NCBI GenBank assembly: GCA_963765105.1
Contig: CAVXUW010000004.1
Coordinates: 868,001 to 932,000 of the forward strand
Reading direction: 5' to 3'
From: CALMEC01 sp963765105
GTDB lineage: Bacteria; Actinomycetota; Thermoleophilia; Miltoncostaeales; Miltoncostaeaceae
DNA: 64,000 nt
Positions within the stretch are counted from its first letter, which is position 1; the number at the start of each line of letters is the position of its first letter. This document shows positions 16,415-25,003 of the stretch, one piece after another. The notes under the pieces were generated by a model that worked only from the letters and a program-made list of their open reading frames with translations, was not told the DNA's origin and ran no database searches. The position numbers were made by a program, and so were the translations under genes.

Positions 16415-18016
16415 TCACCGGGTGCGAACGGCGCCGACGATCTTTTGCGCCGTCGGTGAGCCGCGTAGCGCGGCGCGTGTGGCCGCAGGTCCGGCCTGAG
16501 CGCCGGGAGCGACGACACGCGGACCAAGGGCCGACGCCGCGAACGACGGCCGCACGTTCGCCGAATAGCCGTCGGTTGGGTTGGCCGTGTTGCCGTTGTT
16601 CGCACTGACGAAGAACGGGATGAAGCGGTTGCCGACATGGGTGAGGCCTTCGTAGTCGCCCACGAAGAAACCGCGCGCGTTTGGTGCACCGCGCATGTCG
16701 AACGAGTCGGTTGTCAGCCGCTCACGGGCACTGAACGTGGCTCCGCCGTCGCGTGACGCTGTGAACCACGCGTCAGTGTCGAGCGGACCGCCGGCTGGAT
16801 CGTCGTTGGTGAAGTCGTAGTACGTCACACCAATGCGTCCGGCGTCGTTCACGTCGACCGAGCCGGTGAACGCCTGGACGTTCCGGTTGGCACTCACACG
16901 CTTCGGGTCACCCCACGTGAGGCCACCGTCCGTGGAGGTCGACATCACGATCTGGTCGTTCGCCACCGCTCCGAGAAGCGTGAAGCGCAGGTCCTGCCAC
17001 GCGATGTGCAGGGTCTCCGAACCGCGACGCGGGTCGGCGGCCACCTCGGGGAGCAGATCACCCGTGCGAATGGGCGAGCCGTCTGATGGATCGATCACCC
17101 CGCCCTGAGCGGTGATGGCGCTGGTGAAGAGCAGATCGATGATGATCGGCTCCGACCACGTGGCACCCTTGTCAGTCGAACGCATCACGGCGACCAGCGG
17201 GGTGCCGTTGTCGAGCAGGTTGAACGAGTTCACCAGGGTGCCGTCACCGAGCACGACGATCTGGTTGCCGAGCGACTGCTGGCCGCTGTTGTCGGGGAAG
17301 TCGAGGATGGTCTTGGTCGGCTCCCAGGTGACGCCACCGTCGGCGGAACGCGCGAAGAGCGTATCCCCCGAAAACGGCGAGGCCGGGTTGTTGGGATCCT
17401 GGACCTGGAGACGATCCCAGACCGCGTAGACATAACGCGAGTTGGTCGGGTCGGCGGTAATCGACTCCTTGTCGTTGAACAGCTCAGCAACCGTGTCCTT
17501 CTGAAGCGTGGCCACCGGGCCCCAGGTCTGTCCACCGTTGCGTGAGGACGACACGAGGATCGCGCTGGTCGGGTTGCTGTCGTTGATCGACAGCGAGATC
17601 TGGTGTGCTGTTCCGTTAGGACTGATGCTGACCCACGGGTCTGACGCGCGTTCGTAGTCGCCGCCGTTCGTGGCGTTGCCGCCGGCACAGCGTGAGAACG
17701 TGGGCGGCGTCGGGCGCGTCCATGACCGACCGCGGTCGTTGCTGACCCCGGTGACGAGGCCTTGCGATCCACCGTTCGACCAGCGGTCTTGCTGCCAGGT
17801 CGCGATGAGGTTGTTCGGGTTCCGCGGGTTCGCCGCGATCCACGGCTCAACCTCGGCGTTCGGGAAGTTGGTTCCGGTCTGGGTCGCTCCGTTACAGCCC
17901 GCGGCGAACGGGGTTGGCCCCGTGGCGCGGACGATCGTGTCAACTGTGGCGTTGGCCGCACTCACACCGACGCTTCCGACGAATGCGAGGGCCAGGGCCA
18001 CCATGTTTCGTGGCAT
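16415..18016 (-). CDS. secreted sialidase-like (BNR repeat) beta-propeller protein
   Basis: A 533-residue exported protein. The start at ATG 18016 is chosen because AAGGAGG lies just upstream; a longer reading to 18178 exists. A signal peptide ends near VSAANA. The body contains repeated Asp-box sequences typical of sialidase propellers: SNDRGRSWT, SRNGGQTWG, SADGGVTWE, STDKGATWS, STDGGLTWG and SRDGGATFS, six in total. The conserved catalytic Arg, Tyr and Glu set of true sialidases is not evident, so glycan binding or an uncharacterised hydrolase is possible. It is probably extracellular. Confidence 0.82.
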   Translation of the reverse strand: MPRNMVALALAFVGSVGVSAANATVDTIVRATGPTPFAAGCNGATQTGTNFPNAEVEPWIAANPRNPNNLIATWQQDRWSNGGSQGLVTGVSNDRGRSWTRPTPPTFSRCAGGNATNGGDYERASDPWVSISPNGTAHQISLSINDSNPTSAILVSSSRNGGQTWGPVATLQKDTVAELFNDKESITADPTNSRYVYAVWDRLQVQDPNNPASPFSGDTLFARSADGGVTWEPTKTILDFPDNSGQQSLGNQIVVLGDGTLVNSFNLLDNGTPLVAVMRSTDKGATWSEPIIIDLLFTSAITAQGGVIDPSDGSPIRTGDLLPEVAADPRRGSETLHIAWQDLRFTLLGAVANDQIVMSTSTDGGLTWGDPKRVSANRNVQAFTGSVDVNDAGRIGVTYYDFTNDDPAGGPLDTDAWFTASRDGGATFSARERLTTDSFDMRGAPNARGFFVGDYEGLTHVGNRFIPFFVSANNGNTANPTDGYSANVRPSFAASALGPRVVAPGAQAGPAATRAALRGSPTAQKIVGAVRTR

Positions 18017-18190
18017 TTCCGCCTCCTTCTGGGTCGAGACCGCGCGGGGTTGCGGGAGTACTGCATTTTGCGTCCGCGCGGAAAGGCGTGCCGCGACCCT
18101 ACTCCCGAGGTCGTCACCGTCACTCTGCAAGCGGGCAGACATCGCGGCGGCCAGAACGCACGTCGTCGCGCGATCCAACCCCGAGGCGAC

Positions 18191-18361
18191 TCACGACACG
18201 AAGCGTGCTTCCTCACCCACGCCCATGCAGCGAGTACAGGTGCCGGGCACCAAGCCCTCACCGTTGCGGTCGACGAAGACCTGACGTTGTCCCCAACAGA
18301 TGGCGCATGGGGTCCACACGATCTTCTCTTCAACCTGATGGATGTTGGTGGTGGCCATCAT
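18191..18361 (-). CDS. small DnaJ-type zinc-ribbon protein
   Basis: A protein of about 56 residues starting MMATTNIHQVEEKIVWTP, with GAGGAGG immediately before the ATG pair at 18361/18358. It has two C-x2-C knuckles, CAICWGQRQVF and CTRCMGVGEE, spaced like half of a DnaJ CxxCxGxG zinc domain, so one Zn2+ is likely bound. The gene starts 8 nt after the stop of the HATPase gene, so it is the third gene of a tight operon. A role as a partner or adaptor for that kinase is inferred, not shown. Confidence 0.65.
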   Translation of the reverse strand: MMATTNIHQVEEKIVWTPCAICWGQRQVFVDRNGEGLVPGTCTRCMGVGEEARFVS

Positions 18362-18369
18362 GGGCCTCC

Positions 18370-18801
18370 TCAATCCTCGGTGGGGTGGGGAACGAACGAC
18401 AGCGCCACGGTCGCCTGCGTGGCGCGGCAGGAGAGCCGAATGCGATCAGCAAGCGCCCGCATCAGGATCAGGCCACGCCCATGCTCACTCGACTCGCAGG
18501 GGAGCCGCATGGGCTTTGCGATGCATGGGGCACCGGGGCTGGTGTTACTCAGAACGAGCGTTGCTCGCTCAGCGCTGACCCGGTAGGCCGCGCGTACGTC
18601 GAATCCCCCTCCCGCTCCGTGGGACACCGCGTTGGCGATGGCTTCGTCGACACAGACGAGGACGCGAAAGGCATCGACGTCGGACCATCCGAACTGGGCG
18701 AGGGCGTCGGCGATGTCGTGTTTGACGTGGGCAAAAGTGGCGAGGTCAGCCGCAAGCTTTTCACGACAACAGACGGCGGGCGGGAGGGTCCGGGTTGTCA
18801 T
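18370..18801 (-). CDS. anti-sigma-factor-like serine kinase (HATPase_c_2)
   Basis: A 143-residue GHKL ATPase of the RsbW/SpoIIAB type. It has the N-box VCVDEAIANAVSHG, a short beta-sheet, then the lid motif HGRGLILMRALADRI. Proteins of this size with only the ATPase domain bind sigma factors or phosphorylate STAS antagonists. The start MTTRTLPPAVCC at 18801 lies one base after the stop of the upstream 52-residue Cys/His protein (TGACATG), so the two are translationally coupled. No sigma factor or STAS gene is seen nearby. Confidence 0.82.
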   Translation of the reverse strand: MTTRTLPPAVCCREKLAADLATFAHVKHDIADALAQFGWSDVDAFRVLVCVDEAIANAVSHGAGGGFDVRAAYRVSAERATLVLSNTSPGAPCIAKPMRLPCESSEHGRGLILMRALADRIRLSCRATQATVALSFVPHPTED

Positions 18802-18802
18802 G

Positions 18803-18961
18803 TCACACCAGCCCGTCCCCCACGTCGTCAAACCGTGAAGTGTGGTGGGCGCGATGGTGGATGCAGCCGCCGACGCAGCAGACGGTCGGTTGCGGATCGA
18901 GGCGGTCAAGCAACGCCCCAATGGCGGAAAGATCAAGATCGGTGTAGGTGGCTGTGGTCAT
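18803..18961 (-). CDS. 52-residue Cys/His-motif protein
   Basis: Starts at ATG 18961 with AGAAGGAG nine bases upstream; a 248-residue reading of the same frame is spurious. The sequence MTTATYTDLDLSAIGALLDR continues LDPQPTVCCVGGCIHHRAHH, with a C-C-x3-G-C-x-H-H cluster followed by more histidines. That is a plausible metal- or thiol-based switch. It is the first gene of the micro-operon with the HATPase and the zinc-ribbon protein. The protein at 226-495 shares its N-terminal MxTAT, LxDRL and VCxVxGCxH features but adds a membrane anchor. Confidence 0.62.
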   Translation of the reverse strand: MTTATYTDLDLSAIGALLDRLDPQPTVCCVGGCIHHRAHHTSRFDDVGDGLV

Positions 18962-19225
18962 GATCGGCTCCTTCTGGTTGAGATCGGCCGGGGAAGTCAC
19001 AGATCGCCCGACACGTGTCGATGCCATCACAGAGGCGGCGAGGTGCCTCCGGAATACATAGGTGCCAATCAGGCGAGTGGTCATGCCTGCAGTGATACGC
19101 CCACCCCGGTCAGATGCAATGCCGATTCGCGACTCTTTGCTCTTTCCTGCACGAGCCCGAACCGAACCGTTTCCTGCGGGTGCATCCCTTGTCACTGCGT
19201 GAGGCCGACCTGGCACACTTGCCCG

Positions 19226-19999
19226 GTGGACAACCTCCCGGAACACGTCACACGAAACCGCGCCGAGTGGGACCGCTGGGCCGAGCAGTACGTGGCCGCC
19301 GGGGAGCGCAACTGGGCGTCGAACACCCCCACATGGGGTATCTGGAGGCTGCCGGAGTCGGACGTTCGAATGTTTCCGCCAGATCCCTCGGGCCTCGATG
19401 TGATCGAGTTGGGCTGCGGCACGGCCTACGTTTCGTCGTGGCTCGCCCGGCGTGGCGCACAGCCAACGGGGATTGACAACTCCGAGGCGCAGCTGGCAAC
19501 GGCGCGACGCCTTCAGACACAGCACAACGTCACGTTCCCCCTCCTTCACGGCAACGCCGAAAGGACCGCCCTACCGGACGCGTCATTCGACTTCGCCATC
19601 AGCGAGTACGGCGCCAGCATCTGGTGCGATCCGTACGCCTGGATTCCTGAGGCCGCCCGGCTCTTGCGCCCCGGCGGCCGCCTGACGTTTCTTGCGAATC
19701 ACCCACTGCTCATGATGTGCATGGCTGACCTGGCCGACGACCCGGCCGGAACCGAACTACGCCGCAACTACTTCGGCATGCACCGCTTCGACTGGGACGA
19801 TGACAACTCCGTCGAATTCCACCTCCCTCACGGCGAAATGATTCGACTGCTGAGCGACTGTGGCTTCACGGTGGAGTCGCTGAACGAGCTGCAGGCCCCA
19901 GAGGGGGCAACGTCCACCTACACGTTCGTGACGCCCGATTGGGCCCACCGCTGGCCGAGCGAAGAGGTCTGGACCGCCCGCAAACGCACCGACATCTAG
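19226..19999 (+). CDS. class I SAM-dependent methyltransferase
   Basis: A 257-residue enzyme from GTG 19226. The SAM-binding motif I is VIELGCGTAYVSSWLARRG, with the acidic end of beta2 in PTGIDNSEAQL. Motif III is FDFAISEYGASIWCDP and motif IV ARLLRPGGRLTFLAN. These match the Methyltransf_11/25 fold. The N-terminal NRAEWDRWAEQYVAAGERNW and the C-terminal VEFHLPHGEMIRLLSDCGF are conserved in many small-molecule methyltransferases of actinobacteria. The acceptor substrate is unknown. The upstream in-frame extension to 18842 overlaps the Cys/His gene and is not supported. Confidence 0.85.
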   Translation: MDNLPEHVTRNRAEWDRWAEQYVAAGERNWASNTPTWGIWRLPESDVRMFPPDPSGLDVIELGCGTAYVSSWLARRGAQPTGIDNSEAQLATARRLQTQHNVTFPLLHGNAERTALPDASFDFAISEYGASIWCDPYAWIPEAARLLRPGGRLTFLANHPLLMMCMADLADDPAGTELRRNYFGMHRFDWDDDNSVEFHLPHGEMIRLLSDCGFTVESLNELQAPEGATSTYTFVTPDWAHRWPSEEVWTARKRTDI

Positions 20000-20050
20000 C
20001 CGGTTTCTGCTGCCTAGCAGGGGACGTTGGCAAACATCTACAATCCTCGA

Positions 20051-21175
20051 ATGACAAAAACCGGTCGGATTCGCATGTTCGTGGCGCTTGCAGCGGTGAG
20101 CGGCGCCACGCTGTTCGCCACCACGGCAAGCGCCTTGCCGGGTGATGCTCCCATCGAGATGCTCACGCCGGCCGACGGCGCCTCGGTTCCCGGGAATCCT
20201 GCCGGGATCGGCGTGACGTTCACCTGCCCGGTGTACCGGAGCGCCGACGCTGGCGGGGGATTCGTACTGTTTGGTGGCGTCTCGAACTACGGGGTTCGTT
20301 TCGCGACGGGGCCGGAGTTCGGAACGGATGGGCGGCTTCGCGACGACCGTGTCGTCTCGCGACAGGGTCCCCCCAGCACGCCGAACACCCTCCCCGCCGG
20401 CCAGTGTGCCGCCGCCATGACCGGCACGCCCAGCGTCACCCCCGGTACCTACTACTGGCAGGTCTCGCGAATCTGCTCCGGGTGCACGGGAAGCTACGAG
20501 GTGGGGCCAACCCGGAGTTTCGTCGTCACGTCCTCCGCCACGCTCAGTGTGCGGGCGACGGGGCCCGCCTATGCCGGCTACCCGTTCCGAACGATCATCA
20601 CCGCCAAGGGCCTACTCAACGGAACGAGGGTTGACGTTCAACGGCGTGTGGGAACGGCGTGGCAACGGGTGGCATACACCACCGTCCTGCGTGAGGCCGC
20701 CGAGGCGTACGTCGTGCTTCCCCGGGGTTCCCAGCGCCTCCGCACCGTGGCGACCGTCGGCACCGCAACCGTCGTGAGCCCGGAGTATCCGGTCACGGTC
20801 GCACGTGCAGCCGGCTGGATCACACGCGCCACTGACGACGGGAGCTACCGCGGCAGCTCACCCGGCACCTCATCCGTCAAATTCCGCGTTGCTCGCGGGG
20901 GCCGTGACGTCCGCGCGTTCTCGGCATTCGTCCCGATGTTGTGCCCTGGCATCACGGCCGGGCAGTTCACCACACAGATCGGCACCGCGCTCATTCCTCG
21001 GGCGAAGATCGCCCCCAACGGCGTCTTCATCGCCGCGGCAACCCCCGCGGCCGGAACCGCGATATCGGTCCGTGGACGGCTCGCCAACAAACGCGTCACC
21101 AAGGCCGTCGTGACGCTCTCCGTCGGAAGCTGCTCGGGCCAGCAGACCTTCACCGCTCGCCGAAAGGGTCGCTGA
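20051..21175 (+). CDS. secreted multi-domain beta-sandwich protein
   Basis: A protein of about 374 residues starting MTKTGRIRMFVALAAVSGAT with a signal peptide cleaved near ASA-LPGDAP. An N-terminal beta-sandwich has Cys residues in FTCPVY, GQCAAAM and RICSGCTGSY. A middle Ig-like segment (TLSVRATGPAYAGYPFRTII) follows. The C-terminal domain VKFRVARGGRDVRAFSAFVP, LCPGITAGQF, ending CSGQQTFTARRKGR, looks like a repeated secreted domain I associate with Thermoleophilia. No catalytic motif is visible; an extracellular surface or matrix role is possible. Confidence 0.72.
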   Translation: MTKTGRIRMFVALAAVSGATLFATTASALPGDAPIEMLTPADGASVPGNPAGIGVTFTCPVYRSADAGGGFVLFGGVSNYGVRFATGPEFGTDGRLRDDRVVSRQGPPSTPNTLPAGQCAAAMTGTPSVTPGTYYWQVSRICSGCTGSYEVGPTRSFVVTSSATLSVRATGPAYAGYPFRTIITAKGLLNGTRVDVQRRVGTAWQRVAYTTVLREAAEAYVVLPRGSQRLRTVATVGTATVVSPEYPVTVARAAGWITRATDDGSYRGSSPGTSSVKFRVARGGRDVRAFSAFVPMLCPGITAGQFTTQIGTALIPRAKIAPNGVFIAAATPAAGTAISVRGRLANKRVTKAVVTLSVGSCSGQQTFTARRKGR

Positions 21176-21599
21176 TATGCGGTGCCGGGCGTTCAGATTT
21201 CATCGTTATTGCCGTAAATGGGCAACTTCTCCACTCGTTGCGACGTGAATGTTTCGTGCGCGATACGGCCCGAAAGCGACGAATAGACACCGATTTGTCC
21301 CCCAACGGACATGTTTCCGACCCGAACGGGCCCTTACCGGCGTTCCGAGCGGGAGTGTTGGTGCCCGGCACTCAGAATTTCACAGATCCGAACGGTACGG
21401 AGACTTCGGTGGTGTGGCACGCCCGCCGAGCCACCGATGTCGACAGCAAATCTCCTTTACTTAAGATAATAGTTTTTTGACTTATTTGGGCTTCCTCAAC
21501 GGGTCGCTCTGGGGTACCGTGGGTGGTCAGCGAATGGGCTGGATGCCCATGTCGAGGAGCCGCATGGCCGACTCCAACCCAACCAAAGGATTGGTTCGA
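21176..21599 (+). other. AT-rich intergenic region with likely promoter
   Basis: This 424-bp stretch has no credible gene. It has a locally AT-rich patch (about 21448-21486) in an otherwise GC-rich window. Within it GATAAT (21465-21470) and TCGACA (21440-21445, 19-bp spacing) form a weak sigma70-type promoter for the gene at 21600. That would leave a leader of about 120 nt containing two hairpins. Confidence 0.45.
21534..21596 (+). promoter_or_regulatory. leader with two hairpins, SD in the second loop
   Basis: Two short perfect stems precede the secreted-protein gene. The first is ATGGGC-TGGAT-GCCCAT (21534-21550). The second is AACCAA-AGGA-TTGGTT (21581-21596). The AGGA Shine-Dalgarno element forms the loop of the second hairpin, nine bases before ATG 21600. 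The arrangement could modulate translation or mRNA stability. Confidence 0.4.
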
Positions 21600-22238
21600 A
21601 TGAAATCGAAGGTGAGTTCACTGCGCGGGTGTGTGGCGGTGTTCGGCGCCGTTGCGATGGCGACGTTCGGTGTCTCCTCGGCGTCGGCAGGACAGTCGAT
21701 GCTCGCAAAGGCGCCGGCCTGCGGGTCTCAAGAGGTGGAGCAGCCGTTCCTCCCATGGCTCGATTCGGCGCTGTACATGCTCGCGCCGGGTGGCAACATG
21801 GAAGCCAAGTTGAGCGGCTGGACGCTCAGCGGCGGCGCAAAAACCGTCGCCGGGAACGAGTCCTACTTCGTCGGCGGTGCGGATGATTTGCGGTCGCTTT
21901 CGCTGCCGACTGGCAGCTCGGCGACCACGCGCCCCATGTGCATTGGCGTGGAATACCCCACCGTCCGGTTCTTGCACCGCAACACCGGTTCATCGGAGGC
22001 CCGGCTCAAGGTCGAGGCGATCTTCGAGACCTCGACCGGCGTCAAGACCCTTCCCATCGCGCTCCTGACCGGCAAGAGCACCTGGGAGCCCACGCTCCCG
22101 ATTCTCTTCTTCGCGAACCTCGTTGCGCTGACCTCGGACGTGAACCAGACCGGTGTCGCCTTCCGATTCACACCGCAAGGGGCGAACAGCGGTTGGCGGA
22201 TCGATGACGTCTATATCGACCCCTACCGGGTGCGCTGA
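21600..22238 (+). CDS. secreted hypothetical protein of an actinobacterial family
   Basis: 212 residues from ATG 21600 (AGGA nine bases upstream). The signal peptide MKSKVSSLRGCVAVFGAVAM ends near SASA. The mature part begins with a conserved-looking ACGSQEVEQPFLPWLDSA. It continues through SGWTLSGGAKTVAGNESYFV and LSLPTGSSATTRPMCIGVEY, and ends GANSGWRIDDVYIDPYRVR. I recall this pattern from extracellular proteins of Solirubrobacterales-type genomes, where it behaves like a carbohydrate-binding-like beta-sandwich. One disulfide (Cys in ACGSQ and PMCIGV) is possible. Function unknown. Confidence 0.75.
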   Translation: MKSKVSSLRGCVAVFGAVAMATFGVSSASAGQSMLAKAPACGSQEVEQPFLPWLDSALYMLAPGGNMEAKLSGWTLSGGAKTVAGNESYFVGGADDLRSLSLPTGSSATTRPMCIGVEYPTVRFLHRNTGSSEARLKVEAIFETSTGVKTLPIALLTGKSTWEPTLPILFFANLVALTSDVNQTGVAFRFTPQGANSGWRIDDVYIDPYRVR

Positions 22239-22394
22239 GGCTGACGGCGCAACGCCGGATGAGGGTCTCGCGTCCGGTGCGGAGTATCAGGGACGAATTG
22301 AGGGCCGCGCCGTCGCGCGACCCTCAAGCCGTTCCGGCTCCCCGCCGATATCGATCATGAGATCGCACGTCCCGAGGAAGGCCATCCGACCCTC

Positions 22395-23792
22395 ATGAAC
22401 TGGCTTCGCCACATGCAGTCTCTGGACTCATCGCTTGAGGTCCAGGAGCTGCAAGGTCAATTCCCGACGAGGGACGCTGAACCCCTGCGTGGACGCGACG
22501 CACGCGTTGGAGCCGCGCTTGCGGTGGTCTTTGGTGCCGTCGCAACCGCGATGGCGGTCTTTCTCTCGCACTCTGAGCTACCGGTCCTGACAGCAGTCAC
22601 GCTCGTGATCGCGTATGCGGTCGCTTCGAGCGTCGCCTTCGACATCTCGGCGGGCTACACGGTGCCGACTCAACTGGTCTTCGTGCCGATGCTCTTCCTG
22701 CTCCCGATTGGGCTGGTTCCGCTGTTCGTCCTCGCCGGTTTCGTGTTGGGTTCCCTCCCGACTATTCTGACCCGACGCCTCCATCCGACCCGGCTGATCC
22801 TCTGCGCATGGGATTCGTGGCATTCCATTGGCCCCGCGCTTGTCCTGTTCCTGGCCGGGGTCGACGGCATCGACATCGCCGACTGGCCCTTCTTCCTCGG
22901 CGCGCTCGCGGCTCAGTTCGCCTTCGACTTCGTGGGCGGGACCGTTCACAACCGACTCGCGCACGGGATCCGTCCGACGCTGCAGCTGGGTCCCCTGACG
23001 TGGGTCTATTTGGGCGACGCTTTGCTCGCGCCCGTGGGTTTCGCGGCCACCCTGGCATCCGTCCACGCGTCATGGGCGTTCTTGCTCGTTCTCCCCCTGA
23101 TTGCACTTCTCGCGGTCTTTGCCCGCGAGCGCAAGAGTCGCATCGCCCACGCGCAGGAACTCAGCCAGGCGTACCGAGGCACCGCCATGCTGCTCGGCGA
23201 TGTCGTCGAAGCCGACGACCTCTACACCGGCGAACACTCGAAGGGTGTGGTCGAGCTTGCGCTCGCTGTTGCCGATGAACTCGGCCTCGATGCGACCCAG
23301 CGGCGCAAGGTCGAGTTCGGGGCTCTGCTCCACGACGTCGGCAAGGTGTCGATCCCGAAAGAGATCATCAACAAGCCTGCCGCTTTGACACCCGAAGAGC
23401 GCGAGGTGATCAACACCCACACCATCGAAGGGCAGCGGATGCTCGACCGGGTGGGCGGAGTCCTCGGCGAGGTCGGCGTCATCGTCCGTGCGTCCCATGA
23501 GGACTATGACGGAGGGGGGTATCCCGATGGTCTCGTGGGAGAATCCATCCCGATCGAGGCTCGCATCGTGTCGTGCTGCGATGCGTTCAGCGCCATGACC
23601 ACGGACCGGCCGTACCGGAAGGCGCTCTCGCTCTCCCAAGCTTTCGCGGAGCTGCAGGAGCACGCCGGTACGCAGTTCGACCCCGTCGTGGTTGCGACCC
23701 TCATGCGCATCTGTGGGTGGCATCCGCGCGAAGGCGCACCGCGCAATCCCGCTGTTCGCACCGAGATACCGAGCGCTCCCGTCTCGCTCTGA
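22395..23792 (+). CDS. membrane HD-GYP domain phosphodiesterase
   Basis: 465 residues. The N-terminal half (about 38-245) has six to eight hydrophobic helices and resembles a MASE-type sensor module. The C-terminal half is an HD-GYP domain: LLHDVGKVSIP with metal ligands His313-Asp314, THTIEGQRML, then SHEDYDGGGYPDGL and ARIVSCCDAFSAMTTDRPYR. In the canonical HHExxDGxGYP signature the first His is Ser here, a variant I have seen in other actinobacteria. These enzymes hydrolyse c-di-GMP or related cyclic dinucleotides at the membrane. The gene stands alone, convergent with the dioxygenase gene. Confidence 0.88.
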   Translation: MNWLRHMQSLDSSLEVQELQGQFPTRDAEPLRGRDARVGAALAVVFGAVATAMAVFLSHSELPVLTAVTLVIAYAVASSVAFDISAGYTVPTQLVFVPMLFLLPIGLVPLFVLAGFVLGSLPTILTRRLHPTRLILCAWDSWHSIGPALVLFLAGVDGIDIADWPFFLGALAAQFAFDFVGGTVHNRLAHGIRPTLQLGPLTWVYLGDALLAPVGFAATLASVHASWAFLLVLPLIALLAVFARERKSRIAHAQELSQAYRGTAMLLGDVVEADDLYTGEHSKGVVELALAVADELGLDATQRRKVEFGALLHDVGKVSIPKEIINKPAALTPEEREVINTHTIEGQRMLDRVGGVLGEVGVIVRASHEDYDGGGYPDGLVGESIPIEARIVSCCDAFSAMTTDRPYRKALSLSQAFAELQEHAGTQFDPVVVATLMRICGWHPREGAPRNPAVRTEIPSAPVSL

Positions 23793-23814
23793 CCGGGTTG
23801 GGCCGCTCTGATGT

Positions 23815-23839
23815 GCCGGCGGTGCCCAACCCCGCCGGC
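23815..23839. terminator. candidate bidirectional terminator hairpin
   Basis: GCCGGCGG (23815-23822) pairs with CCGCCGGC (23832-23839) across a 9-nt loop, between convergent HD-GYP and dioxygenase genes. There is no U-tract. Confidence 0.35.
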
Positions 23840-23885
23840 TCGTGGCGGGTGGAATCTTCGCGGGTGACCCTCCGGGTTACTCGAG

Positions 23886-24740
23886 CTAGACGCCGACGTT
23901 GAGTGCGACGGTCACCGCCGAGGCGGAGCCCTCGGTCACGGTCACAAGCTGGGTCGAATAGCCGTCCCGGAAGACGTTGTCGGAGTCGAGAGAGCCTTGA
24001 GACAGGTTCCGCGCGCTCGCCTCGTAACCGGCGGTGGCGTAGACCGTGCGGCAAATGTCTTCCGGAAACGCGAGCTGCGAGGTGACGAGCTTGGAGCCCG
24101 CGGCCGTCGCTTCCGCAAGGCTCGGATACACCTCGAAGTGGATGTGCGGCCACCGTCCGGGGTAGGCGCCGGGAAAGATCGACGTGAACGTGAGTCGTCC
24201 GTCTGAACCGGCCTCCTGAACGCCGCGCAGGTAGTTCTGATCGGTCACGCCCTGCGAGTAGAGCGAGTAGTTACCATCCCGATCGCAGTGCCAGAGGTAG
24301 ACGGCGGCGCCGGCGACCGGTGTGCCGCCCTTCGCCACGTCGAGAATCGTCAGGTTGATGGTGAGGGGCACCCCCTCCGCAGTACCAGAGGACGAACCGA
24401 AGCTCGAGGTGATGTCGCCGCGAACGATCCCGCTCTCGGTGAGGACGTTCGGGCCGTTCGAACCGTCAGCGGGGAAAGGACCGGCGGTCTCCTCCGGAAT
24501 CTCGTCCGCCGCGGCAGTCGCTGCCGGGGTACTTGTTATTGCCGGTGACGTGTCGCTTGCCGTCGATGTCGCAGATGATTCAGGGGTTTCCGTCGACCCG
24601 GATGACGTCGACGACCCGCAGCCCACAAGGGCGGCCAAGCCGGTTACGCCAAAGATCTGAAGGGCGCGCCGCCGGCTGATCATGGTCGACAAATCGAATG
24701 CCAGACCGCGGTCGTGATTGTCGATGTCGTGGTCGTGCAT
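23886..24740 (-). CDS. exported intradiol ring-cleavage dioxygenase-like lipoprotein
   Basis: 284 residues from ATG 24740. The N-terminus MHDHDIDNHDRG leads to a Tat-type stretch SRRRALQIFGVTGLAALVGC that ends in a lipobox, so the protein is likely a Tat-exported lipoprotein. After a Ser/Thr-rich linker comes an intradiol dioxygenase fold with the expected Fe(III) ligand region: Tyr in YLWHCDRDGNYSLYS, and the His pair in YPGRWPHIHFEVY. Cytoplasmic relatives open catechol or protocatechuate. An exported copy suggests extracellular aromatic degradation or protein-linked oxidation. Start choice avoids a longer unconserved N-terminus. Confidence 0.85.
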   Translation of the reverse strand: MHDHDIDNHDRGLAFDLSTMISRRRALQIFGVTGLAALVGCGSSTSSGSTETPESSATSTASDTSPAITSTPAATAAADEIPEETAGPFPADGSNGPNVLTESGIVRGDITSSFGSSSGTAEGVPLTINLTILDVAKGGTPVAGAAVYLWHCDRDGNYSLYSQGVTDQNYLRGVQEAGSDGRLTFTSIFPGAYPGRWPHIHFEVYPSLAEATAAGSKLVTSQLAFPEDICRTVYATAGYEASARNLSQGSLDSDNVFRDGYSTQLVTVTEGSASAVTVALNVGV

Positions 24741-25003
24741 CTGGCCAACTCCCGGATTGGTGAGACGAAGTGCCGCCAAGGTACCCACACCGACTGACAT
24801 GCTCCTGGCAATCAGCTGTGCGTCTCCTGTGTCCCAGTGGGATCTCGGCACCATTGAAACACTGCGACTGGGCGACGTGCATGCGGCGAGGACGTTGGTG
24901 CCCGATACCGACATGTGCCCTACCGCCCAGGAAGGCGCTCACGGCAGCTCTGGCGGGCCAGTTGAAAAGCACCCGCCAAACAGACAGTCGAGGCACCTCT
25001 CCG

